Source: Linanthus parryae (lineage: Eukaryota > Streptophyta > Magnoliopsida > Ericales > Polemoniaceae). From it: a stretch of DNA of 64,000 nt. The notes under the pieces are model-generated. The model was given only the letters and a program-made list of their open reading frames with translations, was not told the origin of the DNA and searched no databases. Each line of letters begins with the position of its first letter. Positions within the stretch are counted from its first letter, which is position 1. A program made the position numbers and the translations under genes. Shown one piece after another: positions 20,289-33,247 of this stretch. The DNA lies in assembly GCA_023055425.1 (NCBI GenBank), contig JALGPY010000005.1:76549495-76613494 (forward strand), written 5' to 3'.

Positions 20289-21903
20289 AACAGGTCGTAG
20301 CGCATAACATAGTCTTATGTGTTAACGTTTTATCAGTTTTTACACTGTTCTGCTATTTTTTGGCGTAAAGTTGATATTGGCATAATGATGCAAACTGAAT
20401 ATGATTCAGTAGAGAAATGAGCCAATTTTACAATATCGTATAAATTTTGGCTAATTTAGTTCACTTATGATGTGAGTTTTATGGTTTTGAAAAGCTAAGG
20501 TTTGGGCACAATTGGGGAAAAAGGAATTTTCGCCTACACTTGGAAATCAGCCCACAAGGAAAGAAAAAAATTTTTGCCTTTTTCCCTAAGGGGTTCGGCC
20601 AAAGAGATTCGTTCCCCCTTGTGGCACACGGCCCGAACCTGCCTCCTACCGGGTTTGGCCAGCCGCCGGTTGGACCGTGCAGGCTGGTCCGACCGGTGTT
20701 GGCCCGGTTCGGCTAGTCCAAACTGTTCGGCCAATAGGGATTGGCGCGACCGTTTGACTATTTTGACCCTAGAAATCCCAAATTCAACTAAATTGACCAA
20801 GCGCGTTAAAATTGGATTTTAACTGTATTATGTGTTTTTTGCATGGTGATTGCATGTTGCCTTAGATGTGGATGATGTGGATGTTTATTTTTATGGTTTG
20901 GTTTTATTGTAATTAATCTAATTAAATAAATTTTACGGCATGCGTGTCGTCTTCTCCTCAAATTGTGAGGTCTCTCTATTTATTATATATGCTATCTAGT
21001 ATTAGATAGTTAGACGATACACAAGAGATGGAGAAGAAGCTTAAGGATTGAAGAAACCACAAGATGGCGACATTCCACAAGCTAAGGCGCATGGACTAAA
21101 GATGGAGGCACATGGAGATGGAATTGCTATTTTAGGGCTTATAGATATTCTCATTGGCTTTGGAATATCTTAGTTTTAGGAGGCCACATCCACATCATGT
21201 TTACTTATTATTTGTGGTTGTTTATTTATTGTCTTGTTGTTTATTTTTGGTGTATGTTTGATGCATGCAAATTATAACAAGATAATAATTAAAACTTGGA
21301 TCGTTTATTTTGGGATTGCCCAACCCGAATAAGTAGATATTTTGATATGGATCAACAAAATAATTAAATTGACAAGAAAATACCTCAACGATAAATATTG
21401 TGTTTTGCCTTGTCTTGATTAAACACTCGTCATGATCAAAGAATATTAAATTCGTTCTTGCCAAAGCAGGGCGATTTAATTGATCTTGATATGGCGCGAC
21501 GGCACAAGCTAGTAATTGTGTGACTGTTCAAGTAAGAGGATAATTGCAACTGAGCTATTTCAATAGGATTGAAAGCTTAGAAGCAAACAATTGGTATTAT
21601 CTATGTGATAGATAAATAAGGAGTTATTAGCTCAATTGAACCAAGAGTTGCATAGGATGCAATTGAAAATCGTTCCTACCTAAATAACTAATTATTGGGT
21701 GAGCTGCCAAAGTAAGATCAAGAAGAGGTTAAATAAGGATCTTGGCCCACTAGAAAACATATGATATTTTCAGCATTAGTAACAAGGGATATTAATCCGA
21801 GAAAAACAGTGGGAGCTATATTTGATAATCTAGTCATTGTTGAATATAGTCATTTGTTCACAAAATACTAAAACTTTTATATTTCTCATTTTGTAGAATT
21901 TCA
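20289..21903 (+). other. Untranslated leader of the old Angela-like element
   Basis: Non-coding leader between primer site and gag start; its counterpart in the young element is 30189-31784 on the minus strand, and both share the words AATTAATAG... / GGGAGCTAT near the gag end. Long leaders are usual in this lineage. Small open frames here (for example 20502-20822) are not conserved as protein. Confidence 0.7.
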
Positions 21904-24790
21904 ATGGCAAACAATTCATCGACATCTAACACATCACAACGATAATTCCTTGAGAAGGACAAGTTTTCTGGAATTAATTTTATGGACTGGTACAAAAACT
22001 TGAGAATTGTTCTCAAGCAAGAAAAGAAACTCTACATTCTAGAGGATTCATTTTCTGAAGGACCAGAAAATAATACTGTTACCGCCATCAAGGCACATCA
22101 GAAGATTGATGATGATTCTAATTATGTGACTTTCCAGATGCTTTGCACCATGAACTCTGAGCTTCAAAAGCAATATGAGAACATGGAGGCGTATGATATG
22201 ATCATACATTTGAGGCAGCACTTCCAAGAGGGGGCAAGGCATGAGCGATATGAAGTATCTAAAGCATTGTTCAAGTGTCATCTATCAGAGGGAAACCCGG
22301 TGGGACCTCATGTATTGTGCATAATCGGGTACTTGGAGAGTCTCACGCGTCTATGGTTTCCGGTGGGTCAAGAGTTGGCCACTGATCTCATCTTGCAATC
22401 GTTGCCTGATAGTTATAGCCAGTTCATCATGAACTATAACATGAATGTGATCTGTAAACCTTTGCCAAATTTTCTCAATATTGAGGCGTCTGAACAAAGC
22501 ATCAACAAAGGAAAAGACTAGGCCATATTCATGGTCAATAAAAGAAAGAGCAAGCGAGTTGCATCTACCTCCAAAGGAAAAAGCAAGAAAGTTGGAAAAT
22601 CTTAGGAAACTGCCTTAAAGCCCTCTGGGGGCGTGACTAAGGGTGAGTGTCACTACTTCAATTAGCCCGGTCACTGGAAAAGGAACTGCCCAAAATATCT
22701 GGAAGATAAAAGGCTTGGAATAGTGATTCCACCACAGCCAGGTATTATTGTTATAGATATTAATATATTTGTCTATTCATCTTGGATATTGGATACTAGA
22801 TGTGGACCTCATATTTGTATAAATGTGCAGGATCTAAAGATAAGTAGACGACTGTCTAAATGGGAGATGGACTTGCACGTAGGGAATGGAGCAAGAGTTG
22901 CTGCATTAGCCATAGGAATTTATGAGTTATCTTTACCTTCAAGACTTATCTTATAAGTAGACAATTTTTTTGTGTGCCTGCTAAGAGCAGAAACATTATT
23001 TCTAGTTCTTGTTTGGACGAGAAAGGTTTTTCTATCATAATAAAGGAAAAATGTTGCTCCGTTTATTTTGATAGTATGCATTATTGTAATGCACTTTTTT
23101 CAAATGGATTGTATGTCCTTGATCTAGCGAAATCCATCTATAACATAAATACCAAGAGGATTCAAACTAATGATTTAAATCCTACTTATCTATGGCACTG
23201 TCGTTTAGGCCATATATACAACGCATTTCTAGACTCCATAAGGATGGATTTCTAGACTCAATTTATTATGAATCATATGAGACATGTGAATCTTGTTTAT
23301 TGGGAAAAATGACTAAGTCTCCTTTCAAGAAGAAAGGTGAGTGGACTAGTGATTTATAGGCACTCATACATACCGATGTGTGTGGACCGTCTCCCACGCC
23401 TGCCGAAGGTGGTTATCTATATTTCATCACATTTACTGATGAATTAAGTCGATATGGATGTGTATAACTTATGAAGGAAAAATATGAATCCTTTGAAATA
23501 TTCAAAAAATTCAAGAATGAAGTAGCGAAGCAACTTGGCAAGAGTATTAAGGTTCTACGATCTCTTGGAGGAGAATACTTAAGCCACGAGTTTGACGACT
23601 ATCTTAGAGAGTGTGGGATCTTGTCCCATTTCACTCTACCCGGAACACCACAATGGAATGGCGTGTAGGAGAGGAGGAATCGAACACTGTTGGACATCGT
23701 TCGATATATGATGTGTCAGACTGATCTTCCAATATTGTTTGGACACGCTTATAAAGTGCAGCTTTCGCCCTTAACCGTGTTCCATCCAAATCAGTCATGA
23801 AGACTCCATATGATATATGGACTGGGAGGCGTCCCATACTGCCCTTCATGAAAATCTGGGGCTGCGATGCCTATGCAAAGTGTTTACAAACAGACCAGCT
23901 CGGGCCCAAGTCAGATAAGTATAATTTTGTGCGATATCCTAAGGAAACGAAATGATATTATTTCTACAATCCAATCGAGAACAAAGTGTTTGTTTCTCGG
24001 ACCGGTGTATTTCTAGAAAGAGAGTTTGTCTCTAAAGAAGCCAGTGGGAGGACTCTAGAACTTGAAGAAATTCAAGAACCACAAACCACTGATCCAAAAA
24101 TGGAACATGAACAGGAGCCACAAGATGTTGTGGAGCAACCTGTTCAAGTAACACAAGAACTTCGTAGGTCGATTAGGGTGCGTCAGGAGCCATAGAGGTA
24201 TGGACTTCTCATTACTAAGCCCGGTAACACACTACTCATGGATGATGAGCCTACTACCTATGGAGAGGCCATGAAAGGGCTGGACTCTAAAAGTGGCTTG
24301 AATCCATGAGATCCGAAATGGAATCCATGTATACCAACAAAGTATGGACTTTGGTGGAACCACCCTAAGGGGCTCGGCCCATAGGGTGAAAGTGAAGAAG
24401 ACCGAAATGGATGGCAATGTAATTGCCTAAAAGGGCCGATTGGTCGCAAAGGGATTCAGACAAATTCATGGTATTGACTATGATGAAACCTTTTCCCCAG
24501 TCGCAATGACCAAATCCATTCGAATCTTACTTGCTGCTGCAGCTTATCAACACTATGAGATTTGGCATATGGATGTCAAAACATCGTTTCTATATGGAAA
24601 CCTCCTTGAGGATGTGTACATGACACAAATAGAGGGTTTTGAGGATCTAGAGCATGCCAACATAGTGTGTAAGTTGCAAAGATCCATTTATTGGTTGAAG
24701 CAAGCTTCTAGGAGTTAGAATCTACGTTTTGATGATGCAGTCAAAGAGTTTGGCTTCATTAAGAACGAATATGAGCCTTGTGTTTACAAG
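21904..24790 (+). pseudogene. Old Angela-like gag-pol, front part, with many stops
   Basis: Starts ATGGCAAACAATTCATCG at 21904. Readable in order: gag (MDWYKNLRIVLKQEKKLY...), zinc-knuckle remnant (CHYFN*PGHWKRNC, 22650-22690), protease with DTR in place of DTG (SWILDTRCGPHIC, near 22780), GAG-preintegrase (YLWHCRLGHI), integrase core (LRSLGGEYLS; catalytic D of DRGGEY lost) and the start of RT (VDVKTSFLYGNLLEDVYMTQ). At least ten in-frame stops and several frameshifts. It is closely related to the intact polyprotein at 26253-30188. RT is interrupted at 24790-24795. Confidence 0.9.
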
Positions 24791-24794
24791 AAGG

Positions 24795-26238
24795 TGTTGG
24801 GTTTTGACGTAGGTAACGCAGCGGAATAACAAAATTAATCCTACTCAAAGCCCACCAAGGATCACAGGAAGAGACATCATAACATGATTAAGGACATAGA
24901 AGATGTGTACCTTTTTGATTTGTGAGATCACACGAAGAATGATGTCCTCGTCTCTACGGTTGATCCACGTCTAGAGGTGAGATCTAGATTCTTCCTTCAA
25001 TCAAGTGCTAGCTTGAACCTTGGAGGAAGAGGGATGAAGATCAAAGCAACAAATCACCAAAGGCACAAAGGAGGGGGCGGCCCTCTCTTTGCCGTCGGGT
25101 AGAGGGGCGGACGGGAAGGGCTAGGGTTTCGGCCCTAGCTCTTTTTGTCTTGCTCTCTCTTTTGCTCTCTCCCACTCTTTGTGTGTTATGACTAATAACT
25201 CATGTAGTGGGAAGGAAGCTAGAGCCTCCTTTATATACTCCAACAACTCCTTGTTGTTTCCATAAAAGAGTTTTCTTGTTCTAGTAGGACTAGAACTATT
25301 CCCTTCCTTGCAAATTAGTCCTACTAAGTTTGCAAGGTGTTGCACAATGATCCTTCTATTAATCAATCCACATTAATTAATCCCAAATCTAGCTCTACTC
25401 TATTTGACGTGTGACCCCATAGGTTTCTATATAGTTGGTAGTAACTATTACTAACATGGAGCGGTGTCTAGCAACACATCCATGCAACCCAACCAATAGA
25501 AATAGTTAGTGATCCCGACAAACCTTTGTGCCCAATATGTCATATTGCACTATCCCTTTGTCTCCATATCCGGATTGGACACGAGACATAAACAGTCACA
25601 CTCGTATATCCAATCCATAGTTCCTCGATCCTGGGAATATGCTTATGCTTGCAGATAACATTAATATCTCTATATTAATTTATCTGAGTCTGGCCAGACA
25701 TTCAATAAGCCTCATCCCTCGAGTGGCCGTGGATATTTACCCCCATTATGTGGGAGGGACAAATCCTATCTACATCACTACGATCTCTAAGCTTGCTTCC
25801 TATCACGCCCGATAGCCACCTTTATGATTACCCAGTTACGGTGTAACGTTTGATAACATCAAAGCGCAATATTTCACAACTAGAGTATCTAGTGACTTCA
25901 AGTCCAAGGATTGCAATAATATTAGCACTACGAAAAGCGATTGTGACTTCACATAATCTAATGTATCCTTTTCGTCGTGGGTCAATCCAGTATGCCATTA
26001 CTCCTAATGCATACCCATGTGTTAGACTTGATATCTCCATATCAATCTACCCACATACTAGTCTATATTTGATTGTCCTATTAATCAATATAATTGACTA
26101 GGGATATTTAAGATAAATAACACAATTTATCTAAGGACTTCATTATATTAAATATCGCCATAAATAATAAATGAATATTCTAGCCAAAACATTGTTCATA
26201 CTAAATCTATGATTGCCTCTAGGGCATCTATTCCAACA
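24795..26238 (-). repeat. 3' LTR of the young Angela-like element
   Basis: 1444 bp, TGTTGGGTTTTG...TTCCAACA on the + strand. On the minus strand a purine tract (AAGTGGGAGAC, 26239-26250) leads into it. Confidence 0.95.
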
Positions 26239-26252
26239 GTCTCCCACTTGCA

Positions 26253-29200
26253 CTAGAGCCAATCTGGCGCATCTCGTATGCCTATAGATTTGGCGTGCCC
26301 TTCATGCTTTCGCTGCGCAAGAGGTTTCGTGAGCGGATCTGACACGTTGTCATCTGTCGGAATCTTGCATATCTTCACATCTCCTCGATCGATCATATCA
26401 CGAATAAGATGGAATCTCCTAAGTAAATGCTTTGACTTTTGGTGCGATCTTGGTTCCTTTGCCTGTGCGATTGCCCCAGAGTTGTCACAGTACAACTCTA
26501 CGGGATCCACTATGCTAGGTACCACACCGAGCTCTGTGATAAACTTCTTTATCCATACTGCCTCTTTTGCTGCTTCCGCAGCAGAAATGTACTCAGCTTC
26601 TGTTGTAGAATCAGAAACTGTGCCTTGCTTGGAACTCTTCCAGCTCACAGCTCCTCCATTCAGGCAAAACACGTATCCAGACTGCGATCTGTAATCATCC
26701 TTGTCGGTTTGGAAGCTTGCGTCAGTGTAACCCTTTACACTTAGCTCTTCCATTCCTCCAAATATCAAGAACACATCCTTAGTTCTTCTTAAGTACTTTA
26801 GGATGTTCTTGACAGCAATCCAGTGACTCTCACCCGGATTGGACTGGTATCTGCTCACCATACTCAACGCGTATGACACGTCTGGTCTAGTACATAGCAT
26901 GGCGTACATGATGGATCCTATGGCCGAAGCATAGGGTATCCTATTCATGCGGTCCTTCTCCATCTCATTGGAGGGACAGTCCTTCTTAGAAAGAGTGACT
27001 CCATGTGACATGGGCAAGAATCCCTTCTTGGAATCTTGCATGTTGAACCTCTTCAACACCTTGTCAATATATGTACTCTGACTTAGGCCAAGCAACCTTT
27101 TAGATCTATCTCTATAGATCTTTATACCAAGTATATAGGCTGCATCTCCTAAGTCCTTCATCGCAAAGCACTTTCCTAGCCAATCTTTAACAGATTGCAG
27201 AGTAGGAATATCATTGCCAATGATTAGTATGTCATCCACATACAAGACCAGAAATACTATAGAGCTCCCACTAACCTTCTTGTAAACACAAGGCTCATCT
27301 TCGTTCTTGATGAAGCCAAACTCTTTGACCGCGTCATCAAAACGTCGATTCCAGCTCCTAGAAGCTTGCTTTAATCCATAAATGGACCTTTGCAGCTTAC
27401 AGACTTTATTGGAATTCTCTGGATCCTCAAAACCCTCTGGTTGTGTCATGTACACATCCTCAAGGAGGTTCCCATAAAGGAACGCTGTTTTGACATCCAT
27501 TTGCCAAATCTCATAGTCGTAGTATGCTGCAATAGCAAGTAAGATTCGAATGGATTTAGTCATGGCGACTGGTGAAAAGGTCTCATCATAGTCAATACCA
27601 TGAATCTGTCTATAACCTTTGGCTACCAATCGCCCCTTATAGGCAACTACCTTGCCATCCATGTCAGTCTTCTTCTTGAAGACCCACTTGCACCCTATGG
27701 GTCGAGCCCCTTCGGGTGGTTCCACCAAAGTCCATACTTTGTTGGTGTACATGGAATCCATTTCGGATCTCATGGCTTCTAGCCACTTCTTATAGTCTGG
27801 GCCACTCATGGCTTCTCCATAGTTTGCAGGCTCATCATCCATGAGTGGTACGTCATCGGGCTCAGTCACGAGAAGTCCATACCTCTCTGGCTCATGACGC
27901 ACTCTTCCTGATCTACGAAGTTCCTGTGTTACCTGAACAGGCTCTTCCACAACGTCTTGTGGTTCCTGTTCATGTTCCATTATTGGTTCAGTGGTTTGTG
28001 GTTCATGAATTTCTTCAAGTTCTACAACCCTCCCACTTGCTTCTTTAGAGACTAGTTCTCTTTCTAGAAACACGCCGGTCCGAGCAACAAACACTTTGTT
28101 TTCGGTAGGGTTATAGAAGTAATATCCTTTAGTTTCCTTAGGATATCCCACAAACTTACACTTATCCGCTTTAGGCCCGAGCTTGTCTGTTTGTAAACGC
28201 TTTACATAGACGTCGCAGCCCCAAATCTTCATAAACGACACTATAGGACGCCTCCCAGTCCATATCTCATATGGTGTCTTCATGACTGATTTGGATGGAA
28301 CACGGTTAATGGTAAAAGCTGCAGTCATTAGAGCATGTCCCCAAAAGGATATCGGAAGATCTGTTTGAGACATCATAGATCGCACCATATCTAATAGAGT
28401 GCGATTCCTCCTCTCAGATACACCATTCCATTGTGGTGTTCCGGGTGGAGTGAGCTGGGATATTATCCCACACTCTCTAAGATACTCATCAAACTCTTGG
28501 CTTAAGTATTCTCCTCCACGATCGGATCGTAGAGCTTTAATACTCTTTCCAAGTTGCTTCTCTACTTCACTCTTGAATTCCTTGAACAATTCAAAGGATT
28601 CGGATTTGGCCTTCATAAGGTATACAAATCCATATCTACTGAAATCATCAGTAAATGTGATGAAGTAGGTATAACCACCTCTGGCAGGCGTGGGGAATGG
28701 TCCGCATACATCAGTATGTATGAGTGCCAATAACTCACTAGTCCGCTCGCCTTTCTTATTGAAAGGGGACTTTGTCATTTTTCCCAATAAACAAGATTCA
28801 CATGTCTCATATGATTCCAAATCAAATGAGTCTAGAAGTCCATCCTTATGGAGTCTAGATATGCGTTTCTCATTTATATGGCCTAAACGACAGTGCCATA
28901 GATATGTAGGATTTAAATCGTTAGTTTTAATCCTTTTAGTATTTATGTTATAGATTGGATTATTTAGATCAAGGATATACAATCCATTAGACAAATGCGC
29001 ACTACAATAGTGCATACTATCAAAATAAATGGAGCAACACTTGTCCTTTATTGAAATAGAAAAACCTTTCTCGTCCAAACAAGAAACGGAAATAATGTTT
29101 CTGCTCATAGCAGGCACATAAAAGCAATTGTCTAATTCTAAAATAAGTCCAGAAGGCAAAGATAGCTCATAAACGCCTACAGCTAATGCAACAACCTTTG

Positions 29201-30188
29201 CTCCATTCCCGACGCGCAAGTCTATCTCCCCTTTTCGCAATCTTCTACTTCTTTTCAAATCCTCCACATTACGACAAATGTGAGAACCACATCCGGTATC
29301 CAATACCCAGGATGATGAAATAGAAAGATTGATGTCTATAACATAAATACCTGGTGGTGGTGGAATCACTATTCCAAGCTTCTTATCCTCCAGATATTTA
29401 GGGCAATTCCTCCTCCAGTGACCCGGCTGGCTGCAGTAGTGACACTCACCTTTAGCCACACCTCCACTAGGCTTTAGGGCTTCCTTGGACTTCGCAACTT
29501 TCTTGCGTTTTCCTTTTGAAGTAGATGCAACTGACTTGCCCTTCTTCTTGTGGACCATCATTATGGCCTTGCCCTTGCCTTTATTGATGCTTTGCTCAGC
29601 TGTCTTTAGCATGTTCAATAGATCTGGCAAAGACTTGTTGATCTCATTCATATTATAGTTCATAATGAACTGATTATAACTGTCAGGCAACGATTGCAAG
29701 ACGAGATCAGTCGCCAAGTCCTGGCCGAGTGGGAACCCCAGTCTCTCAAGGTTCTCTATGTACCCGATCATTCGGAGTACATGAGGGCCTACTGGATTCC
29801 CCTCTGCAAGACTACTTTTGAACAATGCTTTAGACACTTCATAGCGTTCATGCCTAGCCTGTTCCTGAAACAATTGTTTCAAGTGTCTGATCATATCATA
29901 GGCTTCCATGTTCTCGTGTTGCTTCTGAAGCTCACTAGTCATGGTACAAAGCATGAGGCAAGTCACGTCATTAGAATCATCAACATGTTTCTGACGTGCC
30001 CTTACTGCCGCTAGTAGAGACTCATCTTGTGGTGGGTCTGGAATTGGAGTGTCCAAGACGTACAGCTTCTTTTCTTGCTTGAGGACAATCCTCAAGTTTC
30101 TGTACCAGTCAAGGAAATTTGTTCCAGACAATTTATCCTTCTCAAGGACAGATCGTAGGGATGAACTCGATGCGTTGTTGTTTGCCAT
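26253..30188 (-). CDS. Angela-like gag-pol polyprotein (intact)
   Basis: One frame of 1311 residues from the ATG at 30188 (MANNNASSSSLRSVLEKDKL); an upstream in-frame ATG at 30254 lies in the leader and is not matched by the older copy. Domain order: UBN2-type gag (20-210); zinc knuckle CHYCSQPGHWRRNC (249-262); protease with DTG (297-299); GAG-preintegrase H432/H437/C463/C466; integrase core D493, D556, E592 (35-residue spacing); RT with FSPVAMTKSIR and YVDD (983-986); RNase H with YTDAS, TEAEY, YCDNSGA (D1156, about E1199, D1235) and the C-terminal DPLTKPL. All catalytic motifs are present. It ends KSIGIRDAPDWL. It serves the element's own replication; by sequence it could be functional. 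Confidence 0.95.
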   Translation of the reverse strand: MANNNASSSSLRSVLEKDKLSGTNFLDWYRNLRIVLKQEKKLYVLDTPIPDPPQDESLLAAVRARQKHVDDSNDVTCLMLCTMTSELQKQHENMEAYDMIRHLKQLFQEQARHERYEVSKALFKSSLAEGNPVGPHVLRMIGYIENLERLGFPLGQDLATDLVLQSLPDSYNQFIMNYNMNEINKSLPDLLNMLKTAEQSINKGKGKAIMMVHKKKGKSVASTSKGKRKKVAKSKEALKPSGGVAKGECHYCSQPGHWRRNCPKYLEDKKLGIVIPPPPGIYVIDINLSISSSWVLDTGCGSHICRNVEDLKRSRRLRKGEIDLRVGNGAKVVALAVGVYELSLPSGLILELDNCFYVPAMSRNIISVSCLDEKGFSISIKDKCCSIYFDSMHYCSAHLSNGLYILDLNNPIYNINTKRIKTNDLNPTYLWHCRLGHINEKRISRLHKDGLLDSFDLESYETCESCLLGKMTKSPFNKKGERTSELLALIHTDVCGPFPTPARGGYTYFITFTDDFSRYGFVYLMKAKSESFELFKEFKSEVEKQLGKSIKALRSDRGGEYLSQEFDEYLRECGIISQLTPPGTPQWNGVSERRNRTLLDMVRSMMSQTDLPISFWGHALMTAAFTINRVPSKSVMKTPYEIWTGRRPIVSFMKIWGCDVYVKRLQTDKLGPKADKCKFVGYPKETKGYYFYNPTENKVFVARTGVFLERELVSKEASGRVVELEEIHEPQTTEPIMEHEQEPQDVVEEPVQVTQELRRSGRVRHEPERYGLLVTEPDDVPLMDDEPANYGEAMSGPDYKKWLEAMRSEMDSMYTNKVWTLVEPPEGARPIGCKWVFKKKTDMDGKVVAYKGRLVAKGYRQIHGIDYDETFSPVAMTKSIRILLAIAAYYDYEIWQMDVKTAFLYGNLLEDVYMTQPEGFEDPENSNKVCKLQRSIYGLKQASRSWNRRFDDAVKEFGFIKNEDEPCVYKKVSGSSIVFLVLYVDDILIIGNDIPTLQSVKDWLGKCFAMKDLGDAAYILGIKIYRDRSKRLLGLSQSTYIDKVLKRFNMQDSKKGFLPMSHGVTLSKKDCPSNEMEKDRMNRIPYASAIGSIMYAMLCTRPDVSYALSMVSRYQSNPGESHWIAVKNILKYLRRTKDVFLIFGGMEELSVKGYTDASFQTDKDDYRSQSGYVFCLNGGAVSWKSSKQGTVSDSTTEAEYISAAEAAKEAVWIKKFITELGVVPSIVDPVELYCDNSGAIAQAKEPRSHQKSKHLLRRFHLIRDMIDRGDVKICKIPTDDNVSDPLTKPLAQRKHEGHAKSIGIRDAPDWL

Positions 30189-31784
30189 TTGGAATTCTAC
30201 AAAACGAGAAATATGCAATTTTAGTATTTTGAACAATTTGACTATATTTAACAATGGCTAGATCATTAAATATAGCTCCCACTATTTTTCTCGAATTAAT
30301 AGCCCTCACTATTAAAGCGGAAAATATCTTTATATTTTCTAGTGGGTCCAAGATCCTTATTTCACTTCTTCTTGAGCTTGCTTTGGCAAGTCACCCAAGA
30401 ATTTGTTATTTAGGTAGGAACCATTCCAATTGCATCCCATGCAACTCCTGGTCCAATTAGGTGAATAAATTCCTTTTATTCTTTATCCAATTGGATAACT
30501 CCTAATTGTCATGCCTCTAAGCTCATCAATCCAATTGACTCTTGACTAGTTGCGTCCAACCTCTTGCTTTCAACATACACGCATTACTAGCTTGCGTCGT
30601 CCGCAACACATCATGAAAAATTAAAATCGCCTTGCTTTGGCAAGCCCGAATTTTAATAGGCCATGATCATGAAGGGTGTTTTGGCAAGAGAAGGCAAAAC
30701 GCAATATTTAATTGAGGGATTTCTTTTAACTTGTTTGGTTGATCTTTATCAACATGGTCTACTTATTTGGATTGGGCTATCCACAATAAAAGACCAACCT
30801 TGTTTATTATTATCTTGTTATCGTTTTGCTTGTAGCGCCATACACACAAAATAAATAACAAGGCATGAATAATAAACATCCACAAAAATAAAAAAAAACG
30901 TGGTATGGATATGGCCTCTAGACTAATGATATTATCAAGCCAATGATAATATCTAATTGCCCTAAAGTGCCGAGCTCATCTCCATGTGCTCCACCATAGC
31001 TGCGCGCCTAGGGATGTCTTTTGGCTCCTTTGGTTCTCCAGTCTTCTTCTCCATGTTCTTGGCTATCATCTAAATATTTCTAATTATAGCCTAACATCTA
31101 GAATAAATAAATAATAAAAGCCTCACATGTCGAGGATAAAAAGAACGACTCGCAGGCCGTAAAACTTAATTAATTATTACATTAATTTGATCAGCTCGCA
31201 GGCCGTAAACCAAACCACAAAACAATAAACATCCACAATCCTATGCCATATCCATCCACCATGAAATAAAGCACATAATACAGTTAAAACCAATTTTTAA
31301 CGCGCTTGTTCAATTTTAATGAAATTGGGTAACTAGGGTTTCACAACGGTCCAAAGGGTCCAAGCCAACAAGTGGCCCGAACCCTAGGACCGCCGCACGC
31401 CAAAGGGGGCCGCGGCCTTGCTTGGCGCGCAAGGGAGGGGCGGGCGGCTAGGGTTTCGGCCCTAGTCCCCTTCCTCCTTCCTTGTTGCCCAAGCAAGGTT
31501 GTTTCCATATGGATTTAATTCCATAATTTTATTTCCATAATTGAAAACCCCTTTTCAATCATGTGCCCATGAACCCTAATTTTTCAAGAACCCAATTATT
31601 CACATCCTATGTGATTAAACTCACCAATTCTAACATCCAATGTTAAATTGGGTCTTATTTGATTGAATCAAATTCAATATTGCATCTACTATGCCAATTT
31701 TTCAGTTTTCGCGTAATAAACAATAATACGGTGTATGAACTGAAATCGTAAACACATAATATCATGTTATGCTCTACGACCTGT
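30189..31784 (-). other. Untranslated leader of the young Angela-like element
   Basis: About 1.6 kb between primer site and gag start, without conserved coding. It contains repeated lowland features such as CTTGCTTTGGCAAG dyads (30380 and 30631 regions) shared with the older copy. Confidence 0.7.
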
Positions 31785-31797
31785 GGCTCTGATACCA
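31785..31797 (-). other. Primer-binding site of the young Angela-like element
   Basis: The minus strand reads TGGTATCAGAGCC one base inside the 5' LTR: a perfect plant tRNA-Met site. Confidence 0.93.
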
Positions 31798-31798
31798 C

Positions 31799-33242
31799 TG
31801 TTGGGTTTTGACGTAGGTAACGCAGCGGAATAACAAAATTAATCCTACTCAAAGCCCACCAAGGATCACAGGAAGAGACATCATAACATGATTAAGGACA
31901 TAGAAGATGTGTACCTTTTTTATTTGTGAGATCACACGAAGAATGATGTCCTCGTCTCTACGGTTGATCCACGTCTAGAGGTGAGATCTAGATTCTTCCT
32001 TCAATCAAGTGCTAGCTTGAACCTTGGAGGAAGAGGGATGAAGATCAAAGCAACAAATCACCAAAGGCACAAAGGAGGGGGCGGCCCTCTCTTTGCCGTC
32101 GGGTAGAGGGGCGGACGGGAAGGGCTAGGGTTTCGGCCCTAGCTCTTTTTGTCTTGCTCTCTCTTTTGCTCTCTCCCACTCTTTGTGTGTTATGACTAAT
32201 AACTCATGTAGTGGGAAGGAAGCTAGAGCCTCCTTTATATACTCCAACAACTCCTTGTTGTTTCCATAAAAGAGTTTTCTTGTTCTAGTAGGACTAGAAC
32301 TATTCCCTTCCTTGCAAATTAGTCCTACTAAGTTTGCAAGGTGTTGCACAATGATCCTTCTATTAATTAATCCACATTAATTAATCCCAAATCTAGCTCT
32401 ACTCTATTTGACGTGTGACCCCATAGGTTTCTATATAGTTGGTAGTAACTATTACTAACATGGAGCGGTGTCTAGCAACACATCCATGCAACCCAACCAA
32501 TAGAAATAGTCAGTGATCCCGACAAACCTTTGTGCCCAATATGTCATATTGCACTATCCCTTTGTCTCCATATCCGGATTGGACACGAGACATAAACAGT
32601 CACACTCGTATATCCAATCCATAGTTCCTCGATCCTGGGAATATGCTTATGCTTGCAGATAACATTACTATCTCTATATTAATTTATCTGAGTCTGGCCA
32701 GACATTCAATAAGCCTCATCCCTCGAGTGGCCGTGGATATTTACCCCCATTATGTGGGAGGGAAAAATCCTATCTACATCACTACGATCTATAAGCTTGC
32801 TTCCTATCACGCCCGATAGCCACCTTTATGATTACCCAGTTACGGTGTAACGTTTGATAACATCAAAGCGCAATATTTCACAACTAGAGTATCTAGTGAC
32901 TTCAAGTCCAAGGATTGCAATAATATTAGCACTACGAAAAGCGATTGTGACTTCACATAATCTAATGTATCCTTTTCGTCGTGGGTCAATCCAGTATGCC
33001 ATTACTCCTAATGCATACCCATGTGTTAGACTTGATATCTCCATATCAATCTACCCACATACTAGTCTATATTTGATTGTCCTATTAATCAATATAATTG
33101 ACTAGGGATATTTAAGATAAATAACACAATTTATCTAAGGACTTCATTATATTAAATATCGCCATAAATAATAAATGAATATTCTAGCCAAAACATTGTT
33201 CATACTAAATCTATGATTGCCTCTAGGGCATCTATTCCAACA
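31799..33242 (-). repeat. 5' LTR of the young Angela-like element
   Basis: 1444 bp, same length as the 3' LTR with about six substitutions seen (for instance in the regions of 31921, 32368, 32511, 32669, 32764 and 32792). Confidence 0.95.
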
Positions 33243-33247
33243 GAAGG

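Larger units (their letters stand above)
24795..33242 (-). mobile_element. Young, full-length Angela-like Copia element nested in its older relative
   Basis: 8448 bp with 1444-bp LTRs at both ends, a perfect target duplication GAAGG (24790-24794 and 33243-33247), primer site, purine tract and one intact gag-pol frame. Six differences between the LTRs were noticed by eye (about 0.4%), so it is young. Orientation is opposite to the host element, and the insertion lies in the RT codons ..VYKK|V. Confidence 0.96.

Noticed and set aside
20502..20822. 106-codon open frame in the leader of the old Angela-like element
   Set aside because: Its counterpart in the young element's leader has no matching protein; leader DNA of this lineage is non-coding.
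31785..31797. tRNA-like sequences (TGGTATCAGAGCC and variants) as tRNA genes
   Set aside because: They are 12-14-base primer-binding sites next to LTRs; no cloverleaf can be built around them. No tRNA or rRNA gene was found.
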